Below are positions 1-6,125 of a DNA stretch of 10,548 nucleotides, piece after piece. How positions within the stretch are numbered: position 1 is the first letter of the stretch; each line of letters begins with the position of its first letter. This DNA is from Salinirussus sp. (GTDB lineage: Archaea > Halobacteriota > Halobacteria > Halobacteriales > Haloarculaceae). The translations under genes were made by a program, and so were the position numbers. The stretch covers positions 1 through 10,548 of the forward strand of contig JAQCNN010000191.1 in assembly GCA_028275005.1 (NCBI GenBank), in the 5' to 3' direction. Below the pieces are notes generated by a model. It was not told the DNA's origin. It saw only the letters and a program-made list of their open reading frames with translations, and did no database searches.

Positions 1-393
1 GGCACCCCGCGCAGTCTCGACGAGATCGCAAACGTCTCGCGTGTCGAGAAGATGGAGCTGACCCGGACCTACCGGTATATCATCCGGGAGCTGAACCTGG
101 AGATCAAGCCGGCCGACCCGAAGAGCTACGTGCCCCGGTTTGCCTCGGATCTTGACCTCTCCGAGGAGTCCGAGCGCCGCGCCCGCCAGCTCCTCGACGC
201 CGCAAAGGAACAGGGCGTGATCAGCGGCAAATCCCCCGTCGGGCTCGCCGCCGCCGCCGTCTACGCCGCCTCGCTGCTCACCAACGAGAAGGTCACCCAG
301 AGCGAGGTCTCCGAGGTTGCGGATATCTCGGAGGTCACCATCCGCAACCGGTACAAGGAGCTGCTCGACGCCGAGAGCGGCGTCCCGGCCTGA
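1..393 (+). CDS. tfb: Transcription initiation factor B (TFB), C-terminal part; 5' end outside the window
   Basis: This is the archaeal TFIIB homologue, which binds the TBP-TATA complex and the BRE and recruits RNA polymerase. The reading frame is open from base 1 and has 130 visible codons before the TGA stop. The N-terminal zinc ribbon, B-finger and most of the first cyclin repeat lie upstream of the window. Visible are the end of cyclin repeat 1 (GTPRSLDEIANVSRVEKMEL, then LTRTYRYIIRELNL) and the complete second repeat (YVPRFASDLDLSEESERRAR, SGKSPVGLAAAAVYAASLL). The C-terminal helix-turn-helix (KVTQSEVSEVADISEVTIRN) is the part that contacts the BRE. Haloarchaea usually carry several TFB paralogues, and which one this is cannot be told from the C-terminus. 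The internal ATG at position 52 is not the start, because family similarity continues upstream of it. Confidence 0.95.
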   Translation, partial: GTPRSLDEIANVSRVEKMELTRTYRYIIRELNLEIKPADPKSYVPRFASDLDLSEESERRARQLLDAAKEQGVISGKSPVGLAAAAVYAASLLTNEKVTQSEVSEVADISEVTIRNRYKELLDAESGVPA

Positions 394-440
394 CTGGGCC
401 GCCTCGGGCGAGCGTCCTACTGTGGGAGTTGGGCACAACC

Positions 441-445
441 TTTTT
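441..445 (+). promoter_or_regulatory. Weak TATA-like element for the zinc-ribbon gene
   Basis: A T5 run (ACAACCTTTTTGCG context) ends 29 nt before the ATG at 474, close to the spacing expected for a leaderless haloarchaeal transcript. A T-run here could equally help terminate the tfb transcript, whose stop is 48 nt upstream. Immediately downstream is a small inverted repeat, GCGCG-CCT-CGCGC (446-458). Confidence 0.35.
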
Positions 446-473
446 GCGCGCCTCGCGCCTGTGAGTGGCACGC

Positions 474-653
474 ATGGAGGAAGCATACGTTCGGCTACTC
501 TGCCCGGCGTGTCGAAAGGAGTGGGAGTCAGACCCGTCCAGTCTCCCGCCTGCCGAGGACGGCTTTGACTGCCCCGACTGCACGGAACACCGTCCACTTG
601 CGGAGTTTCTACGGACAGAACACGAGTTACAGACCCTACAGGAACTCCGGTAG
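474..653 (+). CDS. Small zinc-ribbon protein, function unknown
   Basis: This 59-residue protein begins MEEAYVRLLCPACRKEW and has a second knuckle, FDCPDC. The two CPxC pairs are separated by a short acidic linker, the layout of a four-cysteine zinc ribbon. The C-terminal part (LAEFLRTEHELQTLQELR) looks helical. I recognise the pattern as a conserved small zinc-binding protein of Halobacteria but know no demonstrated function. A GTG at 465 would add three residues (MAR). I prefer the ATG at 474 because the conserved sequence begins at MEEAYV and the T-rich element at 441-445 sits at leaderless distance from it. The gene converges on the aIF2-beta gene with only 12 bp between the stops. A role in nucleic-acid or protein binding is plausible for a zinc ribbon but is not shown here. 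Confidence 0.75.
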   Translation: MEEAYVRLLCPACRKEWESDPSSLPPAEDGFDCPDCTEHRPLAEFLRTEHELQTLQELR

Positions 654-665
654 GCTGTCTGCCGG

Positions 666-1070
666 TCAGTCGCCGGCCGGTGACCGGGCGCCACAGGCCT
701 CACACCGCAGGACAACCGTCCCCTGTCCGCGGTCGAGCCGGGTGTCCGGCAGCCCACACTCCGGGCAGCGGACGTACTCCTCGGCGTAGGACTCGATGGC
801 CGCCCGGACCCGACGCTGGCCGAACTCGCCAGTGAGCCGTGCCCGCTCGCTCTCGTCGATATGCCCGCTCGTGCCGAGGTCGTTCTGGAGGAATCTAAAG
901 ACGTGTTCGGGCTCGCGGGCGTAGTCCTGACAGACGGCCCGGAAGTTCTCGAAGACAGTGGCGTTGCCCTCCTGTCGTAGCTCCGGGTCGGGCACCTCGA
1001 AGCGGTCGCCGCTGCCCTCGGTGTCCGGCGTCTCCTCGATCCCGCGCTCAAGCATCTCGTCGTAGTCCAT
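666..1070 (-). CDS. Translation initiation factor aIF2 subunit beta
   Basis: This 134-residue protein matches archaeal aIF2-beta in length and layout. The beta subunit joins the alpha and gamma subunits in the heterotrimer that delivers initiator Met-tRNA to the small ribosomal subunit. The N-terminal extension begins MDYDEMLERGIEETPD. The central alpha-beta domain (about residues 37-95) contains ENFRAVCQDYAREPEHVFRF and LQNDLGTSG, and ends in AIESYAEEYV. The C-terminal zinc ribbon has cysteines 102, 105, 123 and 126 (CPEC and CEAC) around GLPDTRL. All four zinc ligands are present. Haloarchaea often have a second, longer beta-like protein, and the short length here fits the canonical subunit or a close paralogue. 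The ATG start is supported by the TATA-like element 21-30 nt upstream. The gene converges on the zinc-ribbon gene. Confidence 0.9.
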   Translation of the reverse strand: MDYDEMLERGIEETPDTEGSGDRFEVPDPELRQEGNATVFENFRAVCQDYAREPEHVFRFLQNDLGTSGHIDESERARLTGEFGQRRVRAAIESYAEEYVRCPECGLPDTRLDRGQGTVVLRCEACGARSPAGD

Positions 1071-1090
1071 ACGCGGTTAAAACGGCCGGG

Positions 1091-1100
1091 AAAAAATAAG
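1091..1100 (-). promoter_or_regulatory. TATA element of the aIF2-beta gene
   Basis: On the minus strand this reads CTTATTTTTT, an AT-rich island in GC-rich sequence. It is centred about 25 nt upstream of the ATG at 1070, which implies a leaderless mRNA. It lies in the 55-bp gap behind the end of the acyltransferase gene, so the two minus-strand genes need not be co-transcribed. Confidence 0.6.
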
Positions 1101-1125
1101 CCTGCCTACCGCGGTCCGCGGCCGG

Positions 1126-1689
1126 TCAGGCGGTTTGGCCGTCGTCGGCCCCGCCGTCCTCGGTCGCGTGGCTCACCACCTCGGCAGGAACGCCGGCGAC
1201 AGTCGCCCCCGGGGGGACGTCCTCGGTGACGAGCGAATTCGCCGCCACACGCGCGCCCTCACCGACCTGCACACCAGGGAGGACAGTAGCGCCCGCGCCG
1301 ACCATTGCAGCCTCGCCGATGACCACCGCCCCGGTCCGGTACTCCTCGACCAGAAACTCGTGACAGAGCAGCGTCGCGTCGTAGCCGATAACGGCGTCGT
1401 CCTCGACTGTGATCAGGTCCGGCCAGAACACGTCGGGGGTCGACTCGAGCCCCCAGGCGACCCGGTCCCCGACAGTGACACCGAGCCGGCGCAACAGCCA
1501 CCGCTTCAGCCACAGACTCGGGGAGACCCGACAGACCAGGATGACGACGTAGTTGACCACCACCCGGAGTGGGTTTCGGCGGCGGTACCAGGCCCGCAGC
1601 GAGTTGCCCGCACCCGGCGTCGGGTGTACTGTCACCCGCTCGTGGCGGCCCTGGGCGGTGTCGTCGGCCCCGTCTGTCGTGTCCCTCAC
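1126..1689 (-). CDS. Hexapeptide-repeat (left-handed beta-helix) acyltransferase
   Basis: This 187-residue protein resembles the maltose/galactoside O-acetyltransferase group, which moves acetyl from acetyl-CoA to a hydroxyl of a sugar or related acceptor. Residues 40-56 (PLRVVVNYVVILVCRVS) form a hydrophobic stretch that may associate with the membrane. The beta-helix coils run from about residue 72 to 170 (VTVGDRVAWG, ITVEDDAVIGYDATLL, AVVIGEAAMVGAGATVLPGV, VQVGEGARVAANSLVTEDVP, GATVAGVPAEVV). The last is the classic end of the family. His110 in LLCHEF is a candidate catalytic residue. The substrate is unknown; cell-surface glycan or lipid modification is a guess. The GTG start has a TATA-like element about 27 nt upstream. 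The N-terminal 20 residues are acidic and look poorly conserved, so a slightly later start is possible. The gene is divergent from the gene at 1799. Confidence 0.82.
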   Translation of the reverse strand: MRDTTDGADDTAQGRHERVTVHPTPGAGNSLRAWYRRRNPLRVVVNYVVILVCRVSPSLWLKRWLLRRLGVTVGDRVAWGLESTPDVFWPDLITVEDDAVIGYDATLLCHEFLVEEYRTGAVVIGEAAMVGAGATVLPGVQVGEGARVAANSLVTEDVPPGATVAGVPAEVVSHATEDGGADDGQTA

Positions 1690-1711
1690 AGCCGACCCTT
1701 ACACCCCCGAC

Positions 1712-1721
1712 CTAAAGAAAC
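1712..1721 (-). promoter_or_regulatory. TATA-like element of the acyltransferase gene
   Basis: The minus strand reads TTTCTTTAGG, centred about 27 nt upstream of the GTG at 1689. It is the only AT-rich patch in the 109-bp divergent region. The opposite gene has only a weaker candidate (GCTTT, 1765-1769). A 9-bp direct repeat, GTTGCGGTG, occurs at 1733-1741 and 1782-1790 in the same region. Confidence 0.4.
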
Positions 1722-1798
1722 CGGTCAGTCGAGTTGCGGTGGGCCACTCCCGGCAGGCGAAACCGCTTTGGGCTGGCCGGCGTTGCGGTGAAGTGAGT

Positions 1799-2266
1799 AT
1801 GCCCCGGGTCTGTCTGCTCGGCGCGGCCGATGTCACCCTCCGGTACGAGCTGTTGTCCCGCGAGACGGCCCGCGAGGCGCTCGCGACATACGACCTGGCG
1901 GCACCCTACGCGAACACGGTCACCGCCGAGACGGTCAGCCTGGGCGCCGCCGTGGCGCTGTGTAACGACCTGAACTGGTATCTCGTCCGCTTCGTCCGCG
2001 ACGCACTCGTCGAGGACCGCTCGGTCAGCGAGACCGAGTGGCTCTCCCGGCGGCTGGCAACAGCTATCCGCGACGACGAGGTCGACCCCGCGGAGACCGG
2101 GCGCTACCTCCGGGTGTACGGTGTCACGGGGCAGGATGAGGGGCCGCCCGAACTCCGTGACCCGATGTACGTCGCCCGGACCGGCGAGACTGTTCCGGCG
2201 TACGACCTCCACGAGGTCGACGACACACTGCGGGTTCGGGTGACCGAGGCGGAGTTCGAGGCTTAG
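1799..2266 (+). CDS. Uncharacterised haloarchaeal protein (resembles DUF5804)
   Basis: This is a 155-residue soluble, acidic protein with no signal peptide or transmembrane segment. It begins MPRVCLLGAADVTLRYELLS and contains ETVSLGAAVALCNDLNWYLV and SVSETEWLSRRLATAIRDDE. A short C-terminal region (DPMYVARTGETVPAYDLHEV, then LRVRVTEAEFEA) follows. From memory the pattern fits the family named DUF5804, which I know only from Halobacteria; I could not check this. No catalytic motif is visible and I assign no function. The frame is open further upstream, but conserved sequence begins at MPRV and the upstream part is the divergent promoter region, so the ATG at 1799 is the sensible start. Its TAG stop overlaps the TAA stop of the convergent cysteine-synthase-type gene in the four bases TTAG. 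Confidence 0.75.
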   Translation: MPRVCLLGAADVTLRYELLSRETAREALATYDLAAPYANTVTAETVSLGAAVALCNDLNWYLVRFVRDALVEDRSVSETEWLSRRLATAIRDDEVDPAETGRYLRVYGVTGQDEGPPELRDPMYVARTGETVPAYDLHEVDDTLRVRVTEAEFEA

Positions 2267-3171
2267 TCGAACAGCCCCGTGGAGAGATACCGCTCGCCCG
2301 AGTCCCAGTAGACGGTCACCACGAGCGGGTCGGTGACGGTCCCGTCCTCCCGCAAGCGCTCCGCCACCCGTTTCGCGGCGAGGTTCGAGGCGCCGGAGGA
2401 CTGCCCGACGAGGATCCCCTCCTCGCGGGCGAGCCGGCGACACTCCGCCTCGGCTGCGTCCAGGCCGACGGTCTCCGCGCCGTCGAGGAGGTCCGTATCG
2501 AGGTTCTCGCTGATGAACCCCGGTCCCATCCCCTGGAAGTCGTCGCTGCCGGCCTCTCCACCCGAGATGACCGCGTTCTCCTCGGGTTCGACGGCCACAA
2601 TCTCGACCTCGGGAAAGGCCTCGCGCAGGCCGCGGCCGAGACCCGTGATGATGCCGCCGGTGCCGACGCCGGCGACCAGGGCGTCCACGGTCCGGTCGCC
2701 GACCTGTTCGATAGTCTCGGGGGCTGTCGTCTCGTAGTGGGCGTCGGGGTTGGCGGGGTTCTCGAACTGGCGCATCTGGACGAACCCCTCCTGTCGGTCG
2801 AGTTCGTCCGCGCGCTCGCGACAGTCACTGATATCGCCGTCGACGAGTTCCAGGTCGGCGCCGTAGGCCTCCATCACCCGGCGGCGCTCGGGTGACTTCG
2901 AGGCCGACATCACGATCCGGACGTCGTAGCCCTTTGCGGCGCCCACCATCGCCAGGCCGATACCGGTGTTCCCGCTGGTCGGTTCGACGATCGTGTCGCC
3001 AGGGGTCAGGTCGCCGGCCGCCTCGGCCGCGGCCACCATCGCCCGGGCCGGCCGGTCCTTCGCGGAGCCGCCGGGGTTGAACGACTCCACCTTCGCGGCG
3101 ACGGTCGTCCCCGGCGGCCCGTCGACCCTGACGAGCGGTGACCCGACCGCGTCGGTGATACTGTCGTGCAT
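2263..3171 (-). CDS. cysK: Cysteine synthase family protein (PLP-dependent beta-replacement enzyme)
   Basis: This 302-residue protein belongs to fold-type II PLP enzymes of the CysK/CysM group, which make cysteine from an activated serine (O-acetylserine or O-phosphoserine) and sulfide. The motifs are in order. NPGGSAKDR has Lys38 as the expected Schiff-base lysine. PTSGNTG (64-70) is the asparagine loop that holds the substrate carboxylate. GVGTGG (168-173) is the PLP-phosphate loop. GQSSGAS (256-262) carries the serine near the pyridine nitrogen. The C-terminus, VYWDSGERYLSTGLFD, is typical of cysteine synthases. There is no CBS domain or N-terminal haem domain, and the length is normal. 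Substrate choice (acetyl- or phosphoserine, or a cystathionine-type reaction) cannot be read from the sequence. The gene stands alone, with a TATA-like element at leaderless distance from the ATG. Confidence 0.9.
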   Translation of the reverse strand: MHDSITDAVGSPLVRVDGPPGTTVAAKVESFNPGGSAKDRPARAMVAAAEAAGDLTPGDTIVEPTSGNTGIGLAMVGAAKGYDVRIVMSASKSPERRRVMEAYGADLELVDGDISDCRERADELDRQEGFVQMRQFENPANPDAHYETTAPETIEQVGDRTVDALVAGVGTGGIITGLGRGLREAFPEVEIVAVEPEENAVISGGEAGSDDFQGMGPGFISENLDTDLLDGAETVGLDAAEAECRRLAREEGILVGQSSGASNLAAKRVAERLREDGTVTDPLVVTVYWDSGERYLSTGLFD

Positions 3172-3193
3172 TGGTCGCCCTTGACGGGCCCCC

Positions 3194-3202
3194 GACTAAG
3201 TT
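3194..3202 (-). promoter_or_regulatory. TATA-like element of the cysteine synthase gene
   Basis: The minus strand reads AACTTAGTC, centred 27 nt upstream of the ATG at 3171. It is weak but is the only AT-rich patch nearby. The 147-bp region between this gene and the divergent thioredoxin gene holds promoters for both. Confidence 0.4.
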
Positions 3203-3288
3203 CCCTCGCCGACGGCACGGCCTGCCGGCGACGAGTACGACCCGAGACGGGACAGGCCCGACCCGGGGGCCGGTTGTCGAGGGCGAGG

Positions 3289-3295
3289 ATTATAC
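3289..3295 (+). promoter_or_regulatory. TATA box of the thioredoxin-like gene
   Basis: ATTATAC is centred 27 nt upstream of the ATG at 3319. It is one of the clearest TATA boxes in the window and supports that start, with a leaderless transcript, over the in-frame ATG at 3334. Confidence 0.65.
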
Positions 3296-3318
3296 CGGCC
3301 GCCCGCATACGGACGTGT

Positions 3319-3687
3319 ATGACACTGGAGACGATGGAACCGAACCCGGTGTGGACCGCCGACGCCTACGCCGACACGGTCGACACTATCGCCGAGCACG
3401 GTGGACTGGTCTACAAGATCTGGGGCGGCGACTGGTGCAAGGACTGCCGGGCACAGCTCCCAGACCTCGGCGCAGCCCTGGCGGAGGCCGGTGTTCCGGA
3501 GGCGAACGTCGTTCATCACGAACTCGACAAGGACAAACAGGGCCCAGGTGTCGAGGAGTACGACATCGAGTACATCCCGACGGTGGTCGTGGAACACCGT
3601 GGGGAGGAGGTCGTGCGCTTCGTCGAGGAGGAGCCGGTCCCCGCCGCGGTCTACCTGGCCCAGCGTATCGAGGAGTACTTCGGCTGA
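3319..3687 (+). CDS. Thioredoxin-family protein with WCKDC active site
   Basis: This 122-residue cytosolic protein has a thioredoxin fold and would act in thiol-disulfide exchange. VYKIWGGDWCKDC places the redox cysteines at 40 and 43 with the tryptophan before them. The residues between them are Lys-Asp rather than the Gly-Pro of classical thioredoxin, which should alter redox potential and partner choice. The cis-proline is in EYIPTVVV (Pro87), preceded by Ile. The fold continues through VVHHELDKD and a C-terminal helix (VYLAQRIEEYFG). There is no signal peptide or membrane anchor. Length and fold are normal, although the sequence is not a standard TrxA. Its partners are unknown. It is divergent from the cysteine-synthase-type gene and upstream of the CxC microprotein, and it has its own strong TATA box. 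Confidence 0.85.
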   Translation: MTLETMEPNPVWTADAYADTVDTIAEHGGLVYKIWGGDWCKDCRAQLPDLGAALAEAGVPEANVVHHELDKDKQGPGVEEYDIEYIPTVVVEHRGEEVVRFVEEEPVPAAVYLAQRIEEYFG

Positions 3688-3753
3688 GCCCTCACCGCCC
3701 CTCCATCGGGCTGTGCCCGTGCTCCGCACCCTGTGAACGGTGCCCACAAGCTA

Positions 3754-3760
3754 CTTATGA
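3754..3760 (+). promoter_or_regulatory. TATA box of the 35-aa microprotein gene
   Basis: CTTATGA (context CTACTTATGATTACT) is centred 25 nt upstream of the ATG at 3782. Transcription would begin at or next to the start codon. The palindromic operator follows directly and fills the space between TATA box and start. Confidence 0.6.
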
Positions 3761-3779
3761 TTACTCGTACTGCGAGTAA
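3761..3779 (+). promoter_or_regulatory. Perfect 19-bp palindromic operator, matches TrmB-type consensus
   Basis: TTACTCG-TACTG-CGAGTAA has perfect 7-bp arms around a 5-bp centre. It contains TACT-N8-GAGTA (3762-3778). Established knowledge: the sugar-responsive regulator TrmB of Halobacterium salinarum was reported to bind TACT-N(7-8)-GAGTA, and sites downstream of the TATA box go with repression. Inference: a TrmB-family or similar dimeric regulator binding here would block initiation at the microprotein gene. The palindrome could instead belong to another regulator with a similar half-site. Confidence 0.6.
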
Positions 3780-3781
3780 CT

Positions 3782-3889
3782 ATGAGCGAGACGTCCTCGG
3801 AGCGCGACGACAGCCACCTCGACGACATCGACGACGGCTGTGGTTGTGCGGAGACCTGGGAGCACCTGAGTGAGCTTCGCGAGGGGTGA
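3782..3889 (+). CDS. 35-residue CxC microprotein, function unknown
   Basis: The sequence is an acidic N-terminus, MSETSSERDDSHLDDIDDG, followed by CGCAETWEHLSELREG and a TGA stop. The core DDGCGCAETWEHLSE resembles small haloarchaeal proteins I have seen, but I cannot name a family. Cys20 and Cys22, with His12 and His28 nearby, could bind a metal ion or form a redox pair. That is inference, and a single CxC is not a standard zinc finger. Support for a real gene comes from a TATA box at leaderless distance, a perfect operator palindrome at the transcription start, acidic composition like the other proteins here, and codon use rich in C or G at third positions. It has its own promoter downstream of the thioredoxin gene and converges on the yyaL-type gene, with 39 bp between the stops. 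Confidence 0.7.
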   Translation: MSETSSERDDSHLDDIDDGCGCAETWEHLSELREG

Positions 3890-3928
3890 AGGGGGAGACG
3901 GCCGGGCCCACCGCGTCCAGCTGTGCTG

Positions 3929-6043
3929 TCAGGCCTCGTCGGCCGCCCACGCGAGCGCGTCCTCGACGGCCGCTCTCGGCGGTGAACAGGCAAACGAGCG
4001 ACACGCGTAGACGACTGGCTCCCCATCGCGTGGCCCGCGGCCGGCCCAGACCTGGGGTGTCTCCTCCAGGTCCAGCGTGTCCAGCCAGCCCGCCAACCGC
4101 TCGTCATCCCCGGGTCGCCAGGCCAGCAGGCGTGCGGGGAGATACCGCTCGGCGACCGACGCCTGCCACTCGGCCGGCGGGTCGTCGGCTGTGAGCGTGA
4201 GTTCGGTGTGACCCGCTGCGAGCGTCGCCGCCGCCAGCGAGAGGCTCGCGTGCTGGAGCGGGTTCGCGTCGATCCGGTCGCCGTGGGTGTTCACGACCGT
4301 CTCGGCGACAGCCCCGAGGTCGGCCTCGGCAAAGTGGTCGAGTGCTAGCAGTAGCTGTGCGGCGACACCCGCACTGGAGGGAGTGGACTGGTCGGAGACC
4401 TCCTGTGGGCGGGCGATGAGGTCCTCCCCACCGGCCTGGGTGAAGTAGAGCGTTCCCTGCTCCTCGTCCCAGAACCGCTCCTCGATGGCCCGCGCCAACT
4501 CGAGTGCGAAGGCGAGGTGGTCCACCTCGCCGGTCGCCTGAAACAGGTCGAGTGCCCCCTTGCCGAGGAAGGCGTAGTCCTCGAGATACCCCTCGATGCG
4601 GACCTCGCCGTCCTTGTAGCGGCGGTGGAGGTGACGGGCCTCGGGGTCCCAGCAGTGCTCGCGGACGAACGCGAGCGCCTCCGCCGCCGTCTCGGCGTGG
4701 GTCTCGTCGAGGACGAGCCCGCCCTCTGCGAGTGCCGAAACGGCCAGGCCGTTCCACCCTGCGAGTACCTTCTCGTCACGAGGCGGGCGTGGCCGGTGCT
4801 CACGGGCCGCCCGGACCTGCTCGCGGGCGCGGTTGAGTCGCCCCCGAACCGCCGCCGTGTCGAGGTCGTGCGTCTCGGCCAACTCCGCGACCGGCGTCGA
4901 GGCCGTGAGCACCGTTCGGCCCTCGAAGTTGCCGGCCTCGGTGACGCCGTAGCGGGCACAGAACAGCTCCGCGTCCGTCGCGTCGGCGACAGCCTCCCGG
5001 ACCTCCTGGGGCGTCCAGACGTAGAACTCCCCCTCGACACGCTCGCCGCTCCCGTCTGCGCTCCGTGCGTCGAGTGTGCTGTAGAAGCCACCCCCGGGGT
5101 GCTGGAGTTCGTCCTCGAGGAAGGCGAAGGTCTCCTCGGCGACGGTCGCGTAGCGCTCGTCGCCGGTGGCCTGATAGCCCGCGAGAAAGGCCCGCGGGAG
5201 CTCGGCGTTGTCGTAGAGCATCTTCTCGAAGTGGGGCACCACCCACTCCCGGTCGGTCGTGTAGCGGTGAAAGCCGCCGCCGACGTGGTCGTAGAGGCCG
5301 CCGTCGGCCATCGCGTCGAGGGTCTCGGTCGCAACCTCGAGATACTCCGGCTCGCCGGTCCGGTCGTGTGCCCGTAGGAGGGTGTGGAGCCGACCCAGCT
5401 GTGGGAACTTCTGGCCCCGGCCCCAGCCGCCGTGGGTCCGGTCGGCCCCGTTGACGGCGGCGTCGGCTGCACGCTCGAGAACACCCTCCTCGGGTGGGCT
5501 GGGCTGGTCCGGCACCTCCTCAAGTTCCCCCTCGATCGCCCGGGTCCACTTTGTGGCGCGTTCCTCGATTTCCTCGCGCTCCTCGGGGTCCGACCAGGCA
5601 CCCTGGATGTCCTGTAACAGCTGCTTGAACCCGGGCTGTCCCCGCTTTGCCTCCGGCGGGAAGTAGGTGCCAACGTAGAACGGGTCACCCTCCGGTGTGA
5701 GCCAGACCGAGAGCGGCCACCCGCCCTGCCCGGAGACCCGCTGACAGATCGTCATGTAGATGCTGTCGACGTCGGGGCGCTCCTCCCGGTCGACCTTCAC
5801 GGGGACGAAGTGCTCGTTGAGCAGGGCAGCGGCCGCCTCGTCCTCGAAGCTCTCCTCGGCCATGACGTGACACCAGTGACAGGCGGCGTAGCCGATCGAC
5901 AGGAAGATCGGGACGTCACGCTCCTTTGCGGCCTCCTTTGCGGCCTCGTCCCAGGGCTGCCAGTTGACGGGGTTGTCGGCGTGGGCCTGGAGGTAGGGGC
6001 TCCCCTCCTCGTCCAGCCGGTTCCGGCTCGTCGGTGTGCTCAT
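3929..6043 (-). CDS. YyaL/SPATA20-type protein: thioredoxin-like domain plus alpha/alpha barrel
   Basis: This 704-residue protein belongs to the widespread YyaL family, whose biochemical role is not established. The N-terminal DUF255 thioredoxin-like domain covers about residues 7-165. It begins NRLDEEGSPYLQAHADNPV, carries the CxxC site in GYAACHWCHVMAEESF (Cys55 and Cys58), and continues with VDREERPDVDSIYM and GQGGWPLSVWLTPEG. The rest resembles a six-hairpin glycosidase-like barrel, with GGWGRGQKFPQLGRLHTLL, GGLYDHVGGGFHRY, WVVPHFEKMLYDNAEL and DEKVLAGWNGLAVSALAEGG as landmarks. There is no signal peptide. The length is normal for the family. A GTG at 6067 would add eight residues, but the ATG at 6043 fits the TATA element exactly 27 nt upstream. 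The gene is divergent from purD. A 27-bp stretch of 12-bp periodicity (5921-5947) encodes EAAKEAAK and is simply helix-coding sequence. Confidence 0.92.
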   Translation of the reverse strand: MSTPTSRNRLDEEGSPYLQAHADNPVNWQPWDEAAKEAAKERDVPIFLSIGYAACHWCHVMAEESFEDEAAAALLNEHFVPVKVDREERPDVDSIYMTICQRVSGQGGWPLSVWLTPEGDPFYVGTYFPPEAKRGQPGFKQLLQDIQGAWSDPEEREEIEERATKWTRAIEGELEEVPDQPSPPEEGVLERAADAAVNGADRTHGGWGRGQKFPQLGRLHTLLRAHDRTGEPEYLEVATETLDAMADGGLYDHVGGGFHRYTTDREWVVPHFEKMLYDNAELPRAFLAGYQATGDERYATVAEETFAFLEDELQHPGGGFYSTLDARSADGSGERVEGEFYVWTPQEVREAVADATDAELFCARYGVTEAGNFEGRTVLTASTPVAELAETHDLDTAAVRGRLNRAREQVRAAREHRPRPPRDEKVLAGWNGLAVSALAEGGLVLDETHAETAAEALAFVREHCWDPEARHLHRRYKDGEVRIEGYLEDYAFLGKGALDLFQATGEVDHLAFALELARAIEERFWDEEQGTLYFTQAGGEDLIARPQEVSDQSTPSSAGVAAQLLLALDHFAEADLGAVAETVVNTHGDRIDANPLQHASLSLAAATLAAGHTELTLTADDPPAEWQASVAERYLPARLLAWRPGDDERLAGWLDTLDLEETPQVWAGRGPRDGEPVVYACRSFACSPPRAAVEDALAWAADEA

Positions 6044-6066
6044 ACCCTCAGTAGCGGTGCCCGCCA

Positions 6067-6074
6067 CCTAATCC
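6067..6074 (-). promoter_or_regulatory. TATA-like element of the yyaL-type gene
   Basis: The minus strand reads GGATTAGG, centred 27 nt upstream of the ATG at 6043. It lies upstream of the alternative GTG at 6067 by only a few bases, so it could not serve that start. This decides the start codon. Confidence 0.5.
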
Positions 6075-6094
6075 CTGGGATACCGAAGCCGAAC

Positions 6095-6102
6095 CCTTTA
6101 GT
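6095..6102 (+). promoter_or_regulatory. TATA-like element of purD
   Basis: CCTTTAGT is centred 27 nt upstream of the purD ATG at 6126. It sits back-to-back with the yyaL-type promoter in the 82-bp divergent spacer. I see no palindromic operator between them. Confidence 0.5.
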
Positions 6103-6125
6103 CACCGCCTGCCGGCCACTCAGGT

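Noticed and set aside
446..458. Inverted repeat GCGCG-CCT-CGCGC near the zinc-ribbon gene start
   Set aside because: Five-base GC arms are expected by chance at this base composition; mentioned in the feature list only as context.
335..1051. Minus-strand open frame of 238 codons across the zinc-ribbon and aIF2-beta region
   Set aside because: It is Ser/Arg-rich shadow sequence overlapping two genes with clear zinc-ribbon motifs in other frames.
4345..5688. Long open frames overlapping the yyaL-type gene on the same and opposite strand, including ones of 447 and 286 codons
   Set aside because: They are Ser/Arg/Pro-rich or lack any family motif, the usual product of GC-rich sequence read in a wrong frame. 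The YyaL frame has full-length family motifs over the same bases.
5921..5947. Tandem 12-bp repeat (CCTTTGCGGCCT twice plus flanks)
   Set aside because: It encodes EAAKEAAK in a helix of the YyaL-type protein. The periodicity follows from the protein sequence, so no separate repeat element is needed.
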